Shown: positions 1 through 7,611 of the stretch, piece after piece
Numbering within the stretch: position 1 is the stretch's first letter
Layout: every line of letters starts with the position of its first letter
DNA from: an uncultured Carnobacteriaceae bacterium
GTDB taxonomy: Bacteria; Bacillota; Bacilli; Lactobacillales; Aerococcaceae
Reading direction: 5' to 3'
NCBI GenBank assembly: GCA_938039195.1
Contig: CALHVK010000042.1
Span: 1-34,201 of the forward strand
DNA length: 34,201 nucleotides
The notes under the pieces: model-generated
What the model was told of the DNA's origin: nothing
What the model saw: only the letters and a program-made list of their open reading frames with translations
Databases searched by the model: none
Program-made: the position numbers and the translations under genes

Positions 1-466
1 TGCACGGACAAGTAGCAACAAGCTGGACAAAAGCAACAAATCCAAATCGTATCATCGTTGTTTCAGATAAAGTTGCAAAAGATGATTTACGTAAAAAATT
101 AATCGAGCAAGCTGCTCCACCTGGAGTTCGTGCTCACGTTATTCCACTTAAAAAATTAGTGGAAGTATATAACGACCCTCGTTTTGGGATACAAGGGCAT
201 TATTATTATTCGAAACACCTCAAGAAGCTCTTGAAGTGATTGAACAAGGTGTTAAAATTGATGAATTGAATATTGGTTCAATGGCGCACTCAGTTGGTAA
301 AGTTCAAATTAGTAACGCATTATCTGTGGACCAAGATGATGTAGAAACTTATAAGAAACTTCGTGACTTAGGCGTGAAGATGGATGTTCGTAAAGTAGTT
401 TCTGACTCTCCAGCGGATATCTTTAAATTGATTGAAGCAAAGTCTAATGAAGGCTTAAAACTATAA
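1..466 (+). pseudogene. manX: PTS mannose-family IIAB component, C-terminal IIB part, frameshifted
   Basis: This is the C-terminal IIB domain of a mannose/fructose/sorbose-family phosphotransferase protein, which passes phosphate from the fused IIA domain to the sugar entering through IIC/IID. The gene enters from the left edge. The visible frame opens with HGQVATSW, and the His at bases 3-5 matches the phosphorylated His of IIB domains. The frame runs to about base 188 (ending VEVYNDPRFG) and then hits a stop at 237-239. The expected continuation, DTRALLLFETPQEALEVIEQG, resumes in another frame at base 188 and runs to the stop at 464-466. One G appears to be missing in the GGG run at 186-188. 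This is either a homopolymer sequencing error or a real inactivating indel. Intact manY and manZ genes follow, 20 nt on. Only about 155 codons of a protein normally near 320-330 residues are in the window. Confidence 0.85.
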
Positions 467-486
467 CAAACAGATAGGAGATTATT

Positions 487-1299
487 ATGGATTTTAATGC
501 AATTCAAATTATTTTAGTCCTAATTGTCGCATTCTTAGCTGGTTTGGAAGGAATCCTGGATGCATTCCAATTCCATCAACCAATTATTGCGTGTACATTA
601 ATCGGACTTGCAACTGGTCACCTTACAGAAGCTATTATTCTTGGTGGTTCATTACAAATTATTGCACTTGCTTGGGCTAACGTTGGGGCTGCAGTTGCAC
701 CGGATGCTGCCTTAGCATCAGTAGCTTCGGCTATTATTTATATCAAAGGGAATGACTTCTCTGAGGCTGGTCGTAACTTAGCGATTGGTACAGCAGTTAC
801 TTTAGCAACAGTTGGTCTTGTATTAACAATGGTTGTACGTACTTTAGCAGTTGGTTTAGTTCACAGAATGGACGCTGCAGCTGAAAAAGGAGACTTTAGA
901 GGAGTAGCTATCTGGCACTATGTAGCATTATCAATGCAAGGATTACGTATTATGATTCCTGCTGGAGCACTTCTTTTCGTATCTTCAGAAGTGGTTCAAG
1001 GCTACTTAAAATTAATTCCAGATTGGTTTGCAAATGGGATGACAATCGGTGGTAACATGGTTGTAGCAGTAGGGTTAGCGATGGTTATTAACTTAATGGC
1101 TTCAAAAGAAACATGGCCATTCTTCTTCATTGGTTTTGCAATTGCTCCATTAAACGAATTAACATTAATTGCTACAGGGGTTATCGCATTAAGCTTAGCA
1201 TTTATTTATTTAAACTTATCAAACAACAACGGAAATGGTTCTGCGGGTGGAAATTCTAGTTCAGGAGACCCACTTGGCGACATTTTAAATGACTATTAA
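487..1299 (+). CDS. manY: PTS mannose/fructose/sorbose transporter subunit IIC
   Basis: This is an integral membrane subunit of the mannose-family PTS permease, forming the sugar channel together with IID. The 270-residue product is strongly hydrophobic throughout. It starts MDFNAIQIILVLIVAFLAGL and carries the family-like stretch FHQPIIACTLIGLATGHLTE near the N terminus, then repeated membrane segments. It ends in a Gly/Ser/Asn-rich hydrophilic tail (about residues 245-270). Length matches the usual 260-270 residues. An ATAGGAG ribosome binding site lies 6 nt before the ATG. It sits between IIAB and IID in the standard operon order, so its regulation is probably that of the upstream promoter outside the window. 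Sugar specificity cannot be read from sequence alone; mannose/glucose is the usual assignment for this subfamily. Confidence 0.95.
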   Translation: MDFNAIQIILVLIVAFLAGLEGILDAFQFHQPIIACTLIGLATGHLTEAIILGGSLQIIALAWANVGAAVAPDAALASVASAIIYIKGNDFSEAGRNLAIGTAVTLATVGLVLTMVVRTLAVGLVHRMDAAAEKGDFRGVAIWHYVALSMQGLRIMIPAGALLFVSSEVVQGYLKLIPDWFANGMTIGGNMVVAVGLAMVINLMASKETWPFFFIGFAIAPLNELTLIATGVIALSLAFIYLNLSNNNGNGSAGGNSSSGDPLGDILNDY

Positions 1300-1313
1300 G
1301 GAGAGTGAATGAC

Positions 1314-2240
1314 ATGACAGAGAAAAAGGTATCTTTAACTAAAAAAGACCGCTTAAGCGTTATGCTACGTTCACAATTCTTACAAGGTTCTTGGAACTAT
1401 GAACGTATGCAAAATGGTGGTTGGGCGTTCTCGCTTATTCCAGCATTGAAAAAATTATATCCAAATCCAGAAGATTCAAAAGCAGCGTTAAAACGTCACT
1501 TAGAATTCTTTAATACACACCCATATATCGCTTCACCAATTTTAGGGGTAACATTAGCATTGGAAGAAGACCGTGCAAATGGAGCACCAATTGATGATGC
1601 AACGATTCAAGGGGTTAAAGTTGGGATGATGGGACCTCTAGCAGGTATCGGTGACCCAGTATTCTGGTTTACAATTCGTCCTATTTTAGGAGCGATTGCT
1701 GCAGGGTTAGCTGCAACAGGTTCAATCATTGGACCATTGTTCTTCTTCATTGTTTGGAACTTAATCCGTATCGCATTCATGTGGTCTACACAAGAATTAG
1801 GTTACCGTCAAGGTTCTGAAATTACAAAAGACTTATCTGGTGGTATTTTACAATCTATTACAAAAGTATCTTCAATCGTGGGGATGTTTGTAATGGGAAT
1901 CTTAGTACAACGTTGGACAAGCATAAAATTCCCACTTGTGTTAACAAGAGTACAATTAGAAGCTGATCAATATATCCAATTGCCAGCTAAAGGGGAATTT
2001 GTCACTGGTGAACAATTACAAGATATTATCACTAAATTATTAGGTGGTAAAACATTATCACCTGAAGCTGTAACAACACTTCAAGACAACTTAAACAAGT
2101 TGATTCCAGGGTTAGCAGCATTACTATTAACATTCTTTGTAATGTGGTTATTGAAGAAAAATGTAAAACCAATTTACATTATCTTTGGACTATTTGCATT
2201 AGGTATTTTAGGTAGTTTAACAGGAATAATGGCTCCTTAA
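1314..2240 (+). CDS. manZ: PTS mannose/fructose/sorbose transporter subunit IID
   Basis: This is the IID membrane subunit that partners IIC in the mannose-family permease. The 308-residue product has the typical IID N terminus, with SQFLQGSWNYERMQNGGWAF near residues 20-40 and the HPYIASPILGVTLALEE segment that follows. It also has the glycine-rich GMMGPLAGIGDPVFWFT stretch and C-terminal hydrophobic helices. I place the start at ATG 1314, because AAGGAG at 1298-1303 lies 10 nt upstream. An in-frame GTG at 1305 lies only 1 nt after that site and is unlikely. The gene begins 14 nt after manY stops, so the two are co-transcribed and probably translationally coupled. Confidence 0.95.
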   Translation: MTEKKVSLTKKDRLSVMLRSQFLQGSWNYERMQNGGWAFSLIPALKKLYPNPEDSKAALKRHLEFFNTHPYIASPILGVTLALEEDRANGAPIDDATIQGVKVGMMGPLAGIGDPVFWFTIRPILGAIAAGLAATGSIIGPLFFFIVWNLIRIAFMWSTQELGYRQGSEITKDLSGGILQSITKVSSIVGMFVMGILVQRWTSIKFPLVLTRVQLEADQYIQLPAKGEFVTGEQLQDIITKLLGGKTLSPEAVTTLQDNLNKLIPGLAALLLTFFVMWLLKKNVKPIYIIFGLFALGILGSLTGIMAP

Positions 2241-2263
2241 TAGAGAGGATTGGAGAGTAGACT

Positions 2264-2626
2264 ATGGTTGTATCGTTAAATACAAAAGCCATTTATAGAA
2301 CCAAAGCAAACCTATTTAATGGGGGCTTTGGATATACCAATGGGGATATTCTGATTGGAGATCGTGCTTTTGAATTTTACAATCATCAAAATCCAGAAAG
2401 CTATCTTCAAATTCCTTGGGAAGAAATTAAGCTGGTAAGAGCTCATGTAATGTTCAAGGGAAAGTTTATTCGTGCTTATTTCATCGATACGAATTCCTCT
2501 AAAACATTCCAGTTTGTGTCCAAGGATTCTGGTCGCACACTTAAAGTGATGAGGGAATTCATTGGAAACGAGAAAATCGTTAAGACAGAGCCGTTAATCA
2601 GTTTTAAAAAACTTTTCAAAAAATAG
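2264..2626 (+). CDS. manO: DUF956 family protein of mannose PTS operons (ManO-type)
   Basis: This is a 120-residue cytoplasmic protein of the DUF956 family, found almost only at the 3' end of mannose-PTS operons in Firmicutes. Recognisable features are the N-terminal MVVSLNTKAIYRTKANLF stretch and the middle IPWEEIKLVRAHVMFKGKFI, with no membrane segment. It starts 23 nt after manZ behind GGAGAG and is followed by a strong terminator, so it closes the operon. A role in modulating mannose-PTS expression or activity has been proposed for members of the family. The sequence itself does not reveal a mechanism, and no DNA-binding motif is visible. Confidence 0.88.
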   Translation: MVVSLNTKAIYRTKANLFNGGFGYTNGDILIGDRAFEFYNHQNPESYLQIPWEEIKLVRAHVMFKGKFIRAYFIDTNSSKTFQFVSKDSGRTLKVMREFIGNEKIVKTEPLISFKKLFKK

Positions 2627-2628
2627 AG

Positions 2629-2660
2629 AAAAGGCGAATGTGGTAAACATTCGCCTTTTT
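2629..2660. terminator. Bidirectional rho-independent terminator between manO and dagK-type gene
   Basis: A perfect 12-bp stem (AAAAGGCGAATG / CATTCGCCTTTT) with a 7-nt loop is followed by T-rich DNA on the plus strand. The A run at the left gives a U tract on the minus strand. It lies between two convergent genes and overlaps the stop codon of the minus-strand lipid kinase. Confidence 0.88.
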
Positions 2661-3606
2661 ATTTTTGCTGGATATGAGTAACGATAAATGGGTAGTACTC
2701 TAAAGAGATATTTAAATCAACTTTATCATATATGATAAATTCACCATCCGTTTGCGCTTTAATTGGTTCGTTAATTTGAATACGTGCAGAAGTACAATTA
2801 TATTTTTGCAAGTTTTTAGGAAAATGCTTAAAGTGAGTCCCGTTGGTTAGAATAAACGGGAAGGCTTTAAGAATGGTAAATGCACTTACTTTGCGAGCAA
2901 TCACGATTTCAAAAGAATGATTTCCTTGTTTGGCAGTTGGAACAAAACGAATCCCACCACCGAAGTAGGAATGATTAAATGCTCCTACAAGCAGATTATC
3001 GGTCACTGTGAAACTTTCGTTGCTATCAACAGTGATTATCGCTTCAAACTCTTTTCGGGTTCTAAAAGCCTTTAAAAGCGGTGTGAGATAAGATGCTTTT
3101 TTTATGCCGTTGGATTCAAGAACGGCTTGACGTTGACTCTGATTGAGTTCACAAATAGCCGCATCGATTCCAAACCCAAGGGAATTTAATGCAACGCCTG
3201 ACTTTCCTGAATATTTTTCATGGTAGGAGAGAAATTCTAAATCTACGGTCGGTGCTGCTGGAAGGTTTAAAATAAACTGCTCAGCATCATGAATCAGATT
3301 CATTTCTCGTGAAAAGTCATTTCCCGTTCCTGCTGGTAAGTAGGAAAGTGGGACAATTAGCTGATGTTGTTTCAAATATTGTAAGGCTTCATTCAGTGTG
3401 CCATCTCCACCAATAATGACGACTTTTGTATGATTATTTCTTTCTGGCAAATGCTTTTCAAGAAGCTCAGGTAGTTCACCAGCTCTTTGTGTTTGAAATA
3501 GCTTAAAATGGATACTATGTTTTGTACAAGCTTCCACAATTTGATTAATTTGAAGTTGTCCAGAGTGGCTTCCAGACATTGGATTTCCAAAAATAAATAA
3601 ATTCAT
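2659..3606 (-). CDS. Diacylglycerol kinase-family lipid kinase (DagK/YegS type)
   Basis: This is a soluble or membrane-associated lipid kinase that phosphorylates diacylglycerol or a related lipid, feeding phospholipid recycling or lipoteichoic-acid by-product salvage. The 315-residue product shows the family nucleotide-binding signature GGDGTLNEAL near residues 66-75. PAGTGNDFSREM follows about 25 residues later, and VGAFNHSYFGGGIRF lies in the C-terminal beta-rich domain. I choose ATG 3606: GAAAGG lies 9 nt upstream of it, while the ATG three codons earlier (3615) abuts the ribosome binding site. An extended -10 (TGCTATAAT) lies upstream. The gene is monocistronic, convergent with the mannose operon and divergent from the next gene. 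The exact lipid substrate is not visible; YegS-like activity is an alternative. Confidence 0.9.
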   Translation of the reverse strand: MNLFIFGNPMSGSHSGQLQINQIVEACTKHSIHFKLFQTQRAGELPELLEKHLPERNNHTKVVIIGGDGTLNEALQYLKQHQLIVPLSYLPAGTGNDFSREMNLIHDAEQFILNLPAAPTVDLEFLSYHEKYSGKSGVALNSLGFGIDAAICELNQSQRQAVLESNGIKKASYLTPLLKAFRTRKEFEAIITVDSNESFTVTDNLLVGAFNHSYFGGGIRFVPTAKQGNHSFEIVIARKVSAFTILKAFPFILTNGTHFKHFPKNLQKYNCTSARIQINEPIKAQTDGEFIIYDKVDLNISLEYYPFIVTHIQQK

Positions 3607-3631
3607 GATTAACATCCTTTCAATTACCTAT

Positions 3632-3637
3632 ATTATA
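3632..3637 (-). promoter_or_regulatory. Extended -10 promoter for the lipid kinase gene
   Basis: On the minus strand TATGCTATAAT gives a TGnTATAAT extended -10 box about 25 nt before the chosen start. No convincing -35 is visible, which is usual for extended -10 promoters. Confidence 0.6.
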
Positions 3638-3681
3638 GCATAAAAGTGATTGAAATAGAGTGCAATTTTTTAAGAATACCG

Positions 3682-3687
3682 TATAAT
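3682..3687 (+). promoter_or_regulatory. -10 box of the promoter for the FGE-like gene
   Basis: A perfect TATAAT lies 17 nt before the ATG at 3705. The -35 region (around TGCAAT, 16 nt upstream) is weak. The short distance implies a very short 5' leader. Confidence 0.5.
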
Positions 3688-3704
3688 AGAGACGAGGTGA
3701 AAGT

Positions 3705-4817
3705 ATGGCAAATGATTTTTTTGAACACGTATTAAATCCAACATGGAAAAATTTATCCCTTGAATCGAAAGAGATAGTCTTTCGAAATGTATTAAGATTT
3801 TTTGTTAATCCAATATCAACGATTGAAAATTTAAGAGCCGTTAAATTTGAATTTGGCGGGATTACGAACGAAACTTTTGAAGTTACTATCGATGGAAGAG
3901 AGTTTGTCTTTGTTCCTGGTCAAAATGAAGTTATTTTAGGCTGGGATAGTGGTCTTTCTGGATTATCAGGATTAGACTGTAGTGAAGAACGTCAAGAGCT
4001 ACGTTATGCCTTTAAACGCTATTTAAATCAACATTTAACAGGGTTTATGTTTTTGAATCAAGATGTACAAGAAAAAGACTTATCGAATGAAAAGTTGACG
4101 ACGCAAATTGTTGAAGATGGTATTAATTTGATGACCTCTGAATTAAGAAAAGTTGATATTCCAGCAATGTTAGTAGAGAAGAAGCCTAATTTTGTTGGAC
4201 TTCGTTTTATTGGAAATTACTCAGTAGTTACTGGCCAACTAACAGGGGCTGGTGAACCTTCAAGCGAAACACTAGAAATTTTAGAAGAAGCAATTACACC
4301 GGATAATTCGATGGAAGCATTGTTCCAAGAATTCCCTAGAGCCGTTCGAGTAGACCGTTACTTTATGCAACAAGATTTGAAGAATCCTGATAATTTCGCT
4401 TGCTATGTGGCTGACCCTGTTGGTTACGAAGAAGCTAGAAAAGAAATTGAGCGTACGGGTATGGGGCTTTTAAACGAAGATGAGTGGGAGTATTGCTGCG
4501 GTAGTGGAACGCGCCGTCTATTTAAATGGGGGAATCAGTTACATCGTTCTTTGATACAAGATGAAGTGAATTCTCCAATATGGAATGAAAATATGTTTGG
4601 GTTAGAAATTGCAAATGCGGAATTTGGTCCTGAATTAATAGAAGGTAGACCTTATACAAAAGGAGCATGGCTTGAAGAAAACTTCAAAGCGCCAGTATTA
4701 AACTTATTACCATTATCGTCTTATTACTCCGTTAATTTACCACTATTAGTGGATCCTAATGGTCATCTTGCTGCAGGGTATTATTGCGTAAGACGTGCGA
4801 TTCGAATAGAAATGTAA
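3705..4817 (+). CDS. Unrecognised protein with a C-terminal FGE/SUMF1-like (formylglycine-generating-enzyme fold) region
   Basis: I do not recognise the full-length family. The 370-residue protein has no signal peptide or membrane helix. Residues 1 to about 190 are an acidic/hydrophobic region with no motif I can name. From about residue 205 it reads like the FGE-sulfatase/C-type-lectin fold: PRAVRVDRYFMQ, then MGLLNEDEWEYCCGSGTR and FKWGNQL. These resemble the R-L-P-T-E-A-E-W-E-Y-A...F-P-W-G-D pattern of that family. The end, HLAAGYYCVRRAIRI, resembles the closing G-F-R-C-V motif. The C-terminal cysteine pair used by catalytic FGE is not evident, so a binding or scaffold role is more likely than formylglycine formation. 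GAGGTG precedes the ATG. It is monocistronic, with its own -10 box and terminator. The fold call is inference; the function is unknown. Confidence 0.6.
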   Translation: MANDFFEHVLNPTWKNLSLESKEIVFRNVLRFFVNPISTIENLRAVKFEFGGITNETFEVTIDGREFVFVPGQNEVILGWDSGLSGLSGLDCSEERQELRYAFKRYLNQHLTGFMFLNQDVQEKDLSNEKLTTQIVEDGINLMTSELRKVDIPAMLVEKKPNFVGLRFIGNYSVVTGQLTGAGEPSSETLEILEEAITPDNSMEALFQEFPRAVRVDRYFMQQDLKNPDNFACYVADPVGYEEARKEIERTGMGLLNEDEWEYCCGSGTRRLFKWGNQLHRSLIQDEVNSPIWNENMFGLEIANAEFGPELIEGRPYTKGAWLEENFKAPVLNLLPLSSYYSVNLPLLVDPNGHLAAGYYCVRRAIRIEM

Positions 4818-4822
4818 TGATG

Positions 4823-4850
4823 AAATCAGTCACTTTTGTGGCTGATTTTT
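4823..4850 (+). terminator. Rho-independent terminator after the FGE-like gene
   Basis: An 11-bp stem (AAATCAGTCAC / GTGGCTGATTT, one G-U pair) with a TTTT loop and T-rich tail. It begins 5 nt after the stop codon and separates this gene from the clpB promoter. Confidence 0.88.
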
Positions 4851-4863
4851 AAATATTTATTAA

Positions 4864-4880
4864 AGTCAAAAAAAGTCAAA
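4864..4880 (+). promoter_or_regulatory. CtsR operator, plus-strand orientation
   Basis: AGTCAAA-AAA-AGTCAAA is an exact match to the CtsR heptad tandem repeat (RGTCAAA-NAN-RGTCAAA). It lies just upstream of the clpB -35 box. CtsR is the class-III heat-shock repressor of clp genes in Firmicutes. Confidence 0.88.
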
Positions 4881-4887
4881 TAAAAGT

Positions 4888-4904
4888 GTTGACCTTTTTT
4901 GACC
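4888..4904 (-). promoter_or_regulatory. Second CtsR operator, minus-strand orientation, overlapping the clpB -35
   Basis: Read on the minus strand this is GGTCAAA-AAA-GGTCAAC, matching the CtsR consensus at all but the last base. It covers the -35 hexamer TTGACC (4889-4894), so binding here would directly block RNA polymerase. Only 7 bp separate it from the first, oppositely oriented operator. Confidence 0.87.
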
Positions 4905-4917
4905 AATGGTGTATACT
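4889..4917 (+). promoter_or_regulatory. clpB sigma-A promoter
   Basis: TTGACC (4889-4894), a 17-bp spacer and TATACT (4912-4917). The promoter is embedded in the CtsR operators and lies about 40 nt before the clpB start. The leader also holds a short TGGTC-AAGA-GACCA inverted repeat (4925-4938). Confidence 0.85.
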
Positions 4918-4955
4918 TAATTCATGGTCAAGAGACCACAAAAGGAGGAATGAAG

Positions 4956-7562
4956 ATGAATATTGAAAAATTGACTACAACAATGCAACAAGCATTAGGC
5001 CAAGCGCAACAAATTGCGATGGTTCGTAAACATCAAGAAATAGATATTCCTCATTTATGGAAAGTATTTATGGAACCAAATCACTTTGCTAGAAATTTAT
5101 ATAGTGATTTACAAGTGAATGACAAAGAATTTGAGGAATTAATCGATAAAGAATTAGACCGTATTTCTGTAGTAGAGGGACAAAATGTCCAATATGGTCA
5201 AAGTATGAGTCAAAACTTATATCGACTCTTTACAGAAGCTGAAAAGATTAGAGAAAGCTTTAAAGACGATTACTTATCTACAGAAGTAGTTGTACTTGCG
5301 TTAATGGAACTACAAAATCATCCATTGACTCGTTATTTAGTACAACATCACGTAACTAAAGAAAATTTGAGAGCTCGTATTGAAGAGCTAAGAGGAGGAG
5401 AGCGTGTGACTAGTCAAAATCAAGAAGAACAATATGAAGCATTATCAAAATATGCTCGTAATTTAAACGAAGCAGTTCAATCTGGAAAACAAGATCCAGT
5501 TATTGGACGTGACGAAGAAATTCGAGATGTGATTCGTATCTTATCTCGTAAAACTAAAAATAACCCAGTATTGATTGGGGAACCTGGTGTCGGTAAGACA
5601 GCGATTGTTGAAGGATTAGCTCAACGTATTGTTAAAAAAGACGTACCAGAAAACTTAAAAGACAAATTAATCTATTCATTAGATATGGGTGCGTTAATTG
5701 CTGGTGCAAAATACCGTGGTGAGTTCGAAGAGCGATTGAAAGCTGTTCTTAAAGAAGTAACCAAATCAGAAGGACGCATCATCTTATTCATTGATGAAAT
5801 CCATACTATCGTTGGTGCTGGTAAGACAGAAGGCTCTATGGATGCTGGTAACTTGTTAAAACCAATGTTAGCTCGTGGTGAGTTACATTGTATCGGTGCA
5901 ACAACTCTTGACGAGTACCGTGAAAACATGGAGAAAGACAAAGCGTTAGAACGTCGTTTCCAAAAAGTACTTGTTCAAGAACCAACTGTTGAAGATACGA
6001 TTTCAATTCTTCGTGGATTGAAAGAACGTTTCGAAATCCACCACAGTGTAAATATTCACGACAGCGCATTAGTAGCTGCTGCGACTTTATCAAACCGCTA
6101 CATTACTGACAGATTCTTGCCAGATAAAGCGATTGACTTAGTCGATGAGGCATGTGCAACGATTCGTGTAGAAATGAATTCAATGCCTACAGAATTAGAT
6201 GCAGTTACTCGTCGTTTGATGCAACTTGAAATCGAAGAACAAGCGTTGAAAATGGAAAAAGATGACGCTTCTCAAAAACGTCTTGCTATTTTACAAGAGG
6301 AATTAGCGGAACAACGTGAAAAAGCTAATAACCTCAAAATGAAATGGGAAATCGAAAAAGAAGAAGTCAATAAAATCCGTAATAAACGTGAAGAGTTAGA
6401 CCGTGCAAAACACGAATTAGAACAAGCAGAAGCTGATTACAATCTTGAAAAAGCTGCTGAACTTCGTCACGGACGTATACCAGCTCTTGAACATGAGTTG
6501 AAAGAACTTGAAGAACAAAATAAAGCAAATTCTGAAAACACTCAACGTCTTGTTCAAGAATCCGTAACATCAGAAGAAATTGCTCGTGTAGTAGGTCGTT
6601 TGACTGGTATTCCTGTAACTAAGTTAATGGAAGGCGAACGTGAAAAACTTCTTCACTTAGAAGATATTCTTCATGAACGTGTCATCGGTCAAGATGAAGC
6701 CGTACAAAAAGTGGCTTCAGCAGTCCTTCGTTCTCGTGCAGGCTTACAAAATCCAAGTCGCCCAATCGGAAGCTTCTTATTCCTTGGACCTACTGGGGTT
6801 GGTAAGACAGAACTTGCTAAAGCTCTTGCAGAAGATTTATTCGACTCAGAAGACCACATGGTTCGTATCGACATGAGTGAATATATGGAAAAACATTCAG
6901 TGTCTCGTTTAGTGGGTGCTCCTCCAGGATATGTAGGATATGAAGAAGGAGGCCAATTAACAGAAGCTGTTCGTCGTAATCCATATACAATCGTACTTTT
7001 AGATGAAATTGAAAAAGCACATCCAGATGTATTTAATATCTTATTACAAGTATTAGATGATGGACGCTTAACCGATTCTAAAGGACGTGTTGTGGACTTC
7101 AAGAATACAGTGATGATTATGACAAGTAATATCGGTTCACAATTCTTGCTTGAAACACAAGGCGACACTATCGACGAAGAAACTCGTACGGCAGTAGAGG
7201 GTGTTCTAAAAGCAACCTTCAAACCAGAGTTCTTAAACCGTATCGATGAAACAATCTTCTTCACACCACTTTCTAAAGACAACATTCGTGGTATTATTAC
7301 GAAGATGTTGAATCAATTAGCACAACGTGTGGAAGATCAAGAAATCGTATTAAGCTTCACAGATGAATTAAAAGATTGGATTGCAGATAATGCGTATAAT
7401 CCAGTGTATGGTGCTCGTCCAATTGCGCGTTACATCCAACGTGAAATTGAGACACCACTTGCTAAAGAAATCATCCGTGCAAGCATCCTTCCAGGAGACA
7501 AAGTGAAATGTGATTTAGGAATCGATCACGTGACATTTGAAGTCATTGGAAAGAATGAATAA
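4956..7562 (+). CDS. clpB: ATP-dependent disaggregase chaperone ClpB
   Basis: ClpB is the cytoplasmic Hsp100 AAA+ disaggregase that rescues aggregated proteins with the DnaK system. The 868-residue product has the full architecture. An N-terminal Clp repeat domain covers about 1-145. NBD1 has Walker A GEPGVGKT near 207 and Walker B FIDEIHT near 277. A long charged coiled-coil middle domain covers about 400-520, and its presence marks ClpB rather than ClpA/ClpC/ClpE. NBD2 has Walker A GPTGVGKT near 610 and LLDEIEKAHPD near 680. I set the start at ATG 4956, 7 nt after AAAGGAGG. An in-frame ATG at 4950 abuts that site, and the far upstream start at 4899 lies inside the promoter. Two CtsR operators predict heat-shock derepression. 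The gene is monocistronic, with its own terminator. Confidence 0.98.
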   Translation: MNIEKLTTTMQQALGQAQQIAMVRKHQEIDIPHLWKVFMEPNHFARNLYSDLQVNDKEFEELIDKELDRISVVEGQNVQYGQSMSQNLYRLFTEAEKIRESFKDDYLSTEVVVLALMELQNHPLTRYLVQHHVTKENLRARIEELRGGERVTSQNQEEQYEALSKYARNLNEAVQSGKQDPVIGRDEEIRDVIRILSRKTKNNPVLIGEPGVGKTAIVEGLAQRIVKKDVPENLKDKLIYSLDMGALIAGAKYRGEFEERLKAVLKEVTKSEGRIILFIDEIHTIVGAGKTEGSMDAGNLLKPMLARGELHCIGATTLDEYRENMEKDKALERRFQKVLVQEPTVEDTISILRGLKERFEIHHSVNIHDSALVAAATLSNRYITDRFLPDKAIDLVDEACATIRVEMNSMPTELDAVTRRLMQLEIEEQALKMEKDDASQKRLAILQEELAEQREKANNLKMKWEIEKEEVNKIRNKREELDRAKHELEQAEADYNLEKAAELRHGRIPALEHELKELEEQNKANSENTQRLVQESVTSEEIARVVGRLTGIPVTKLMEGEREKLLHLEDILHERVIGQDEAVQKVASAVLRSRAGLQNPSRPIGSFLFLGPTGVGKTELAKALAEDLFDSEDHMVRIDMSEYMEKHSVSRLVGAPPGYVGYEEGGQLTEAVRRNPYTIVLLDEIEKAHPDVFNILLQVLDDGRLTDSKGRVVDFKNTVMIMTSNIGSQFLLETQGDTIDEETRTAVEGVLKATFKPEFLNRIDETIFFTPLSKDNIRGIITKMLNQLAQRVEDQEIVLSFTDELKDWIADNAYNPVYGARPIARYIQREIETPLAKEIIRASILPGDKVKCDLGIDHVTFEVIGKNE

Positions 7563-7572
7563 TCGATAAAAG

Positions 7573-7608
7573 AAAACGCAATGGACAGTGTCCATTGCGT
7601 TTTTTTAT
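7573..7608. terminator. Bidirectional terminator between clpB and the rRNA methyltransferase gene
   Basis: A 13-bp inverted repeat (AACGCAATGGACA / TGTCCATTGCGTT) around a single G is flanked by AAAA on the left and a T run on the right. It can therefore terminate both convergent genes. Confidence 0.87.
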
Positions 7609-7611
7609 GCT

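Noticed and set aside
180..195. Programmed -1 frameshift in the PTS IIAB gene
   Set aside because: The T-TTT-GGG context does not allow proper re-pairing of the second tRNA, and this family is not known to use frameshifting. An indel or base-call error is simpler.
236..466. A separate 76-residue gene starting at 236
   Set aside because: It is the C-terminal part of the frameshifted IIB domain. The protein sequence continues upstream in the same frame to base 188, and no ribosome binding site precedes 236.
4899..4955. Upstream start of clpB giving 19 more residues
   Set aside because: The segment overlaps the -10 box and the CtsR operator and is not like ClpB N termini. AAAGGAGG points to ATG 4956.
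6689..7285. A 198-residue reading frame on the minus strand inside clpB
   Set aside because: It is the antisense of the conserved NBD2 coding sequence; long shadows are common there. No promoter or ribosome binding site.
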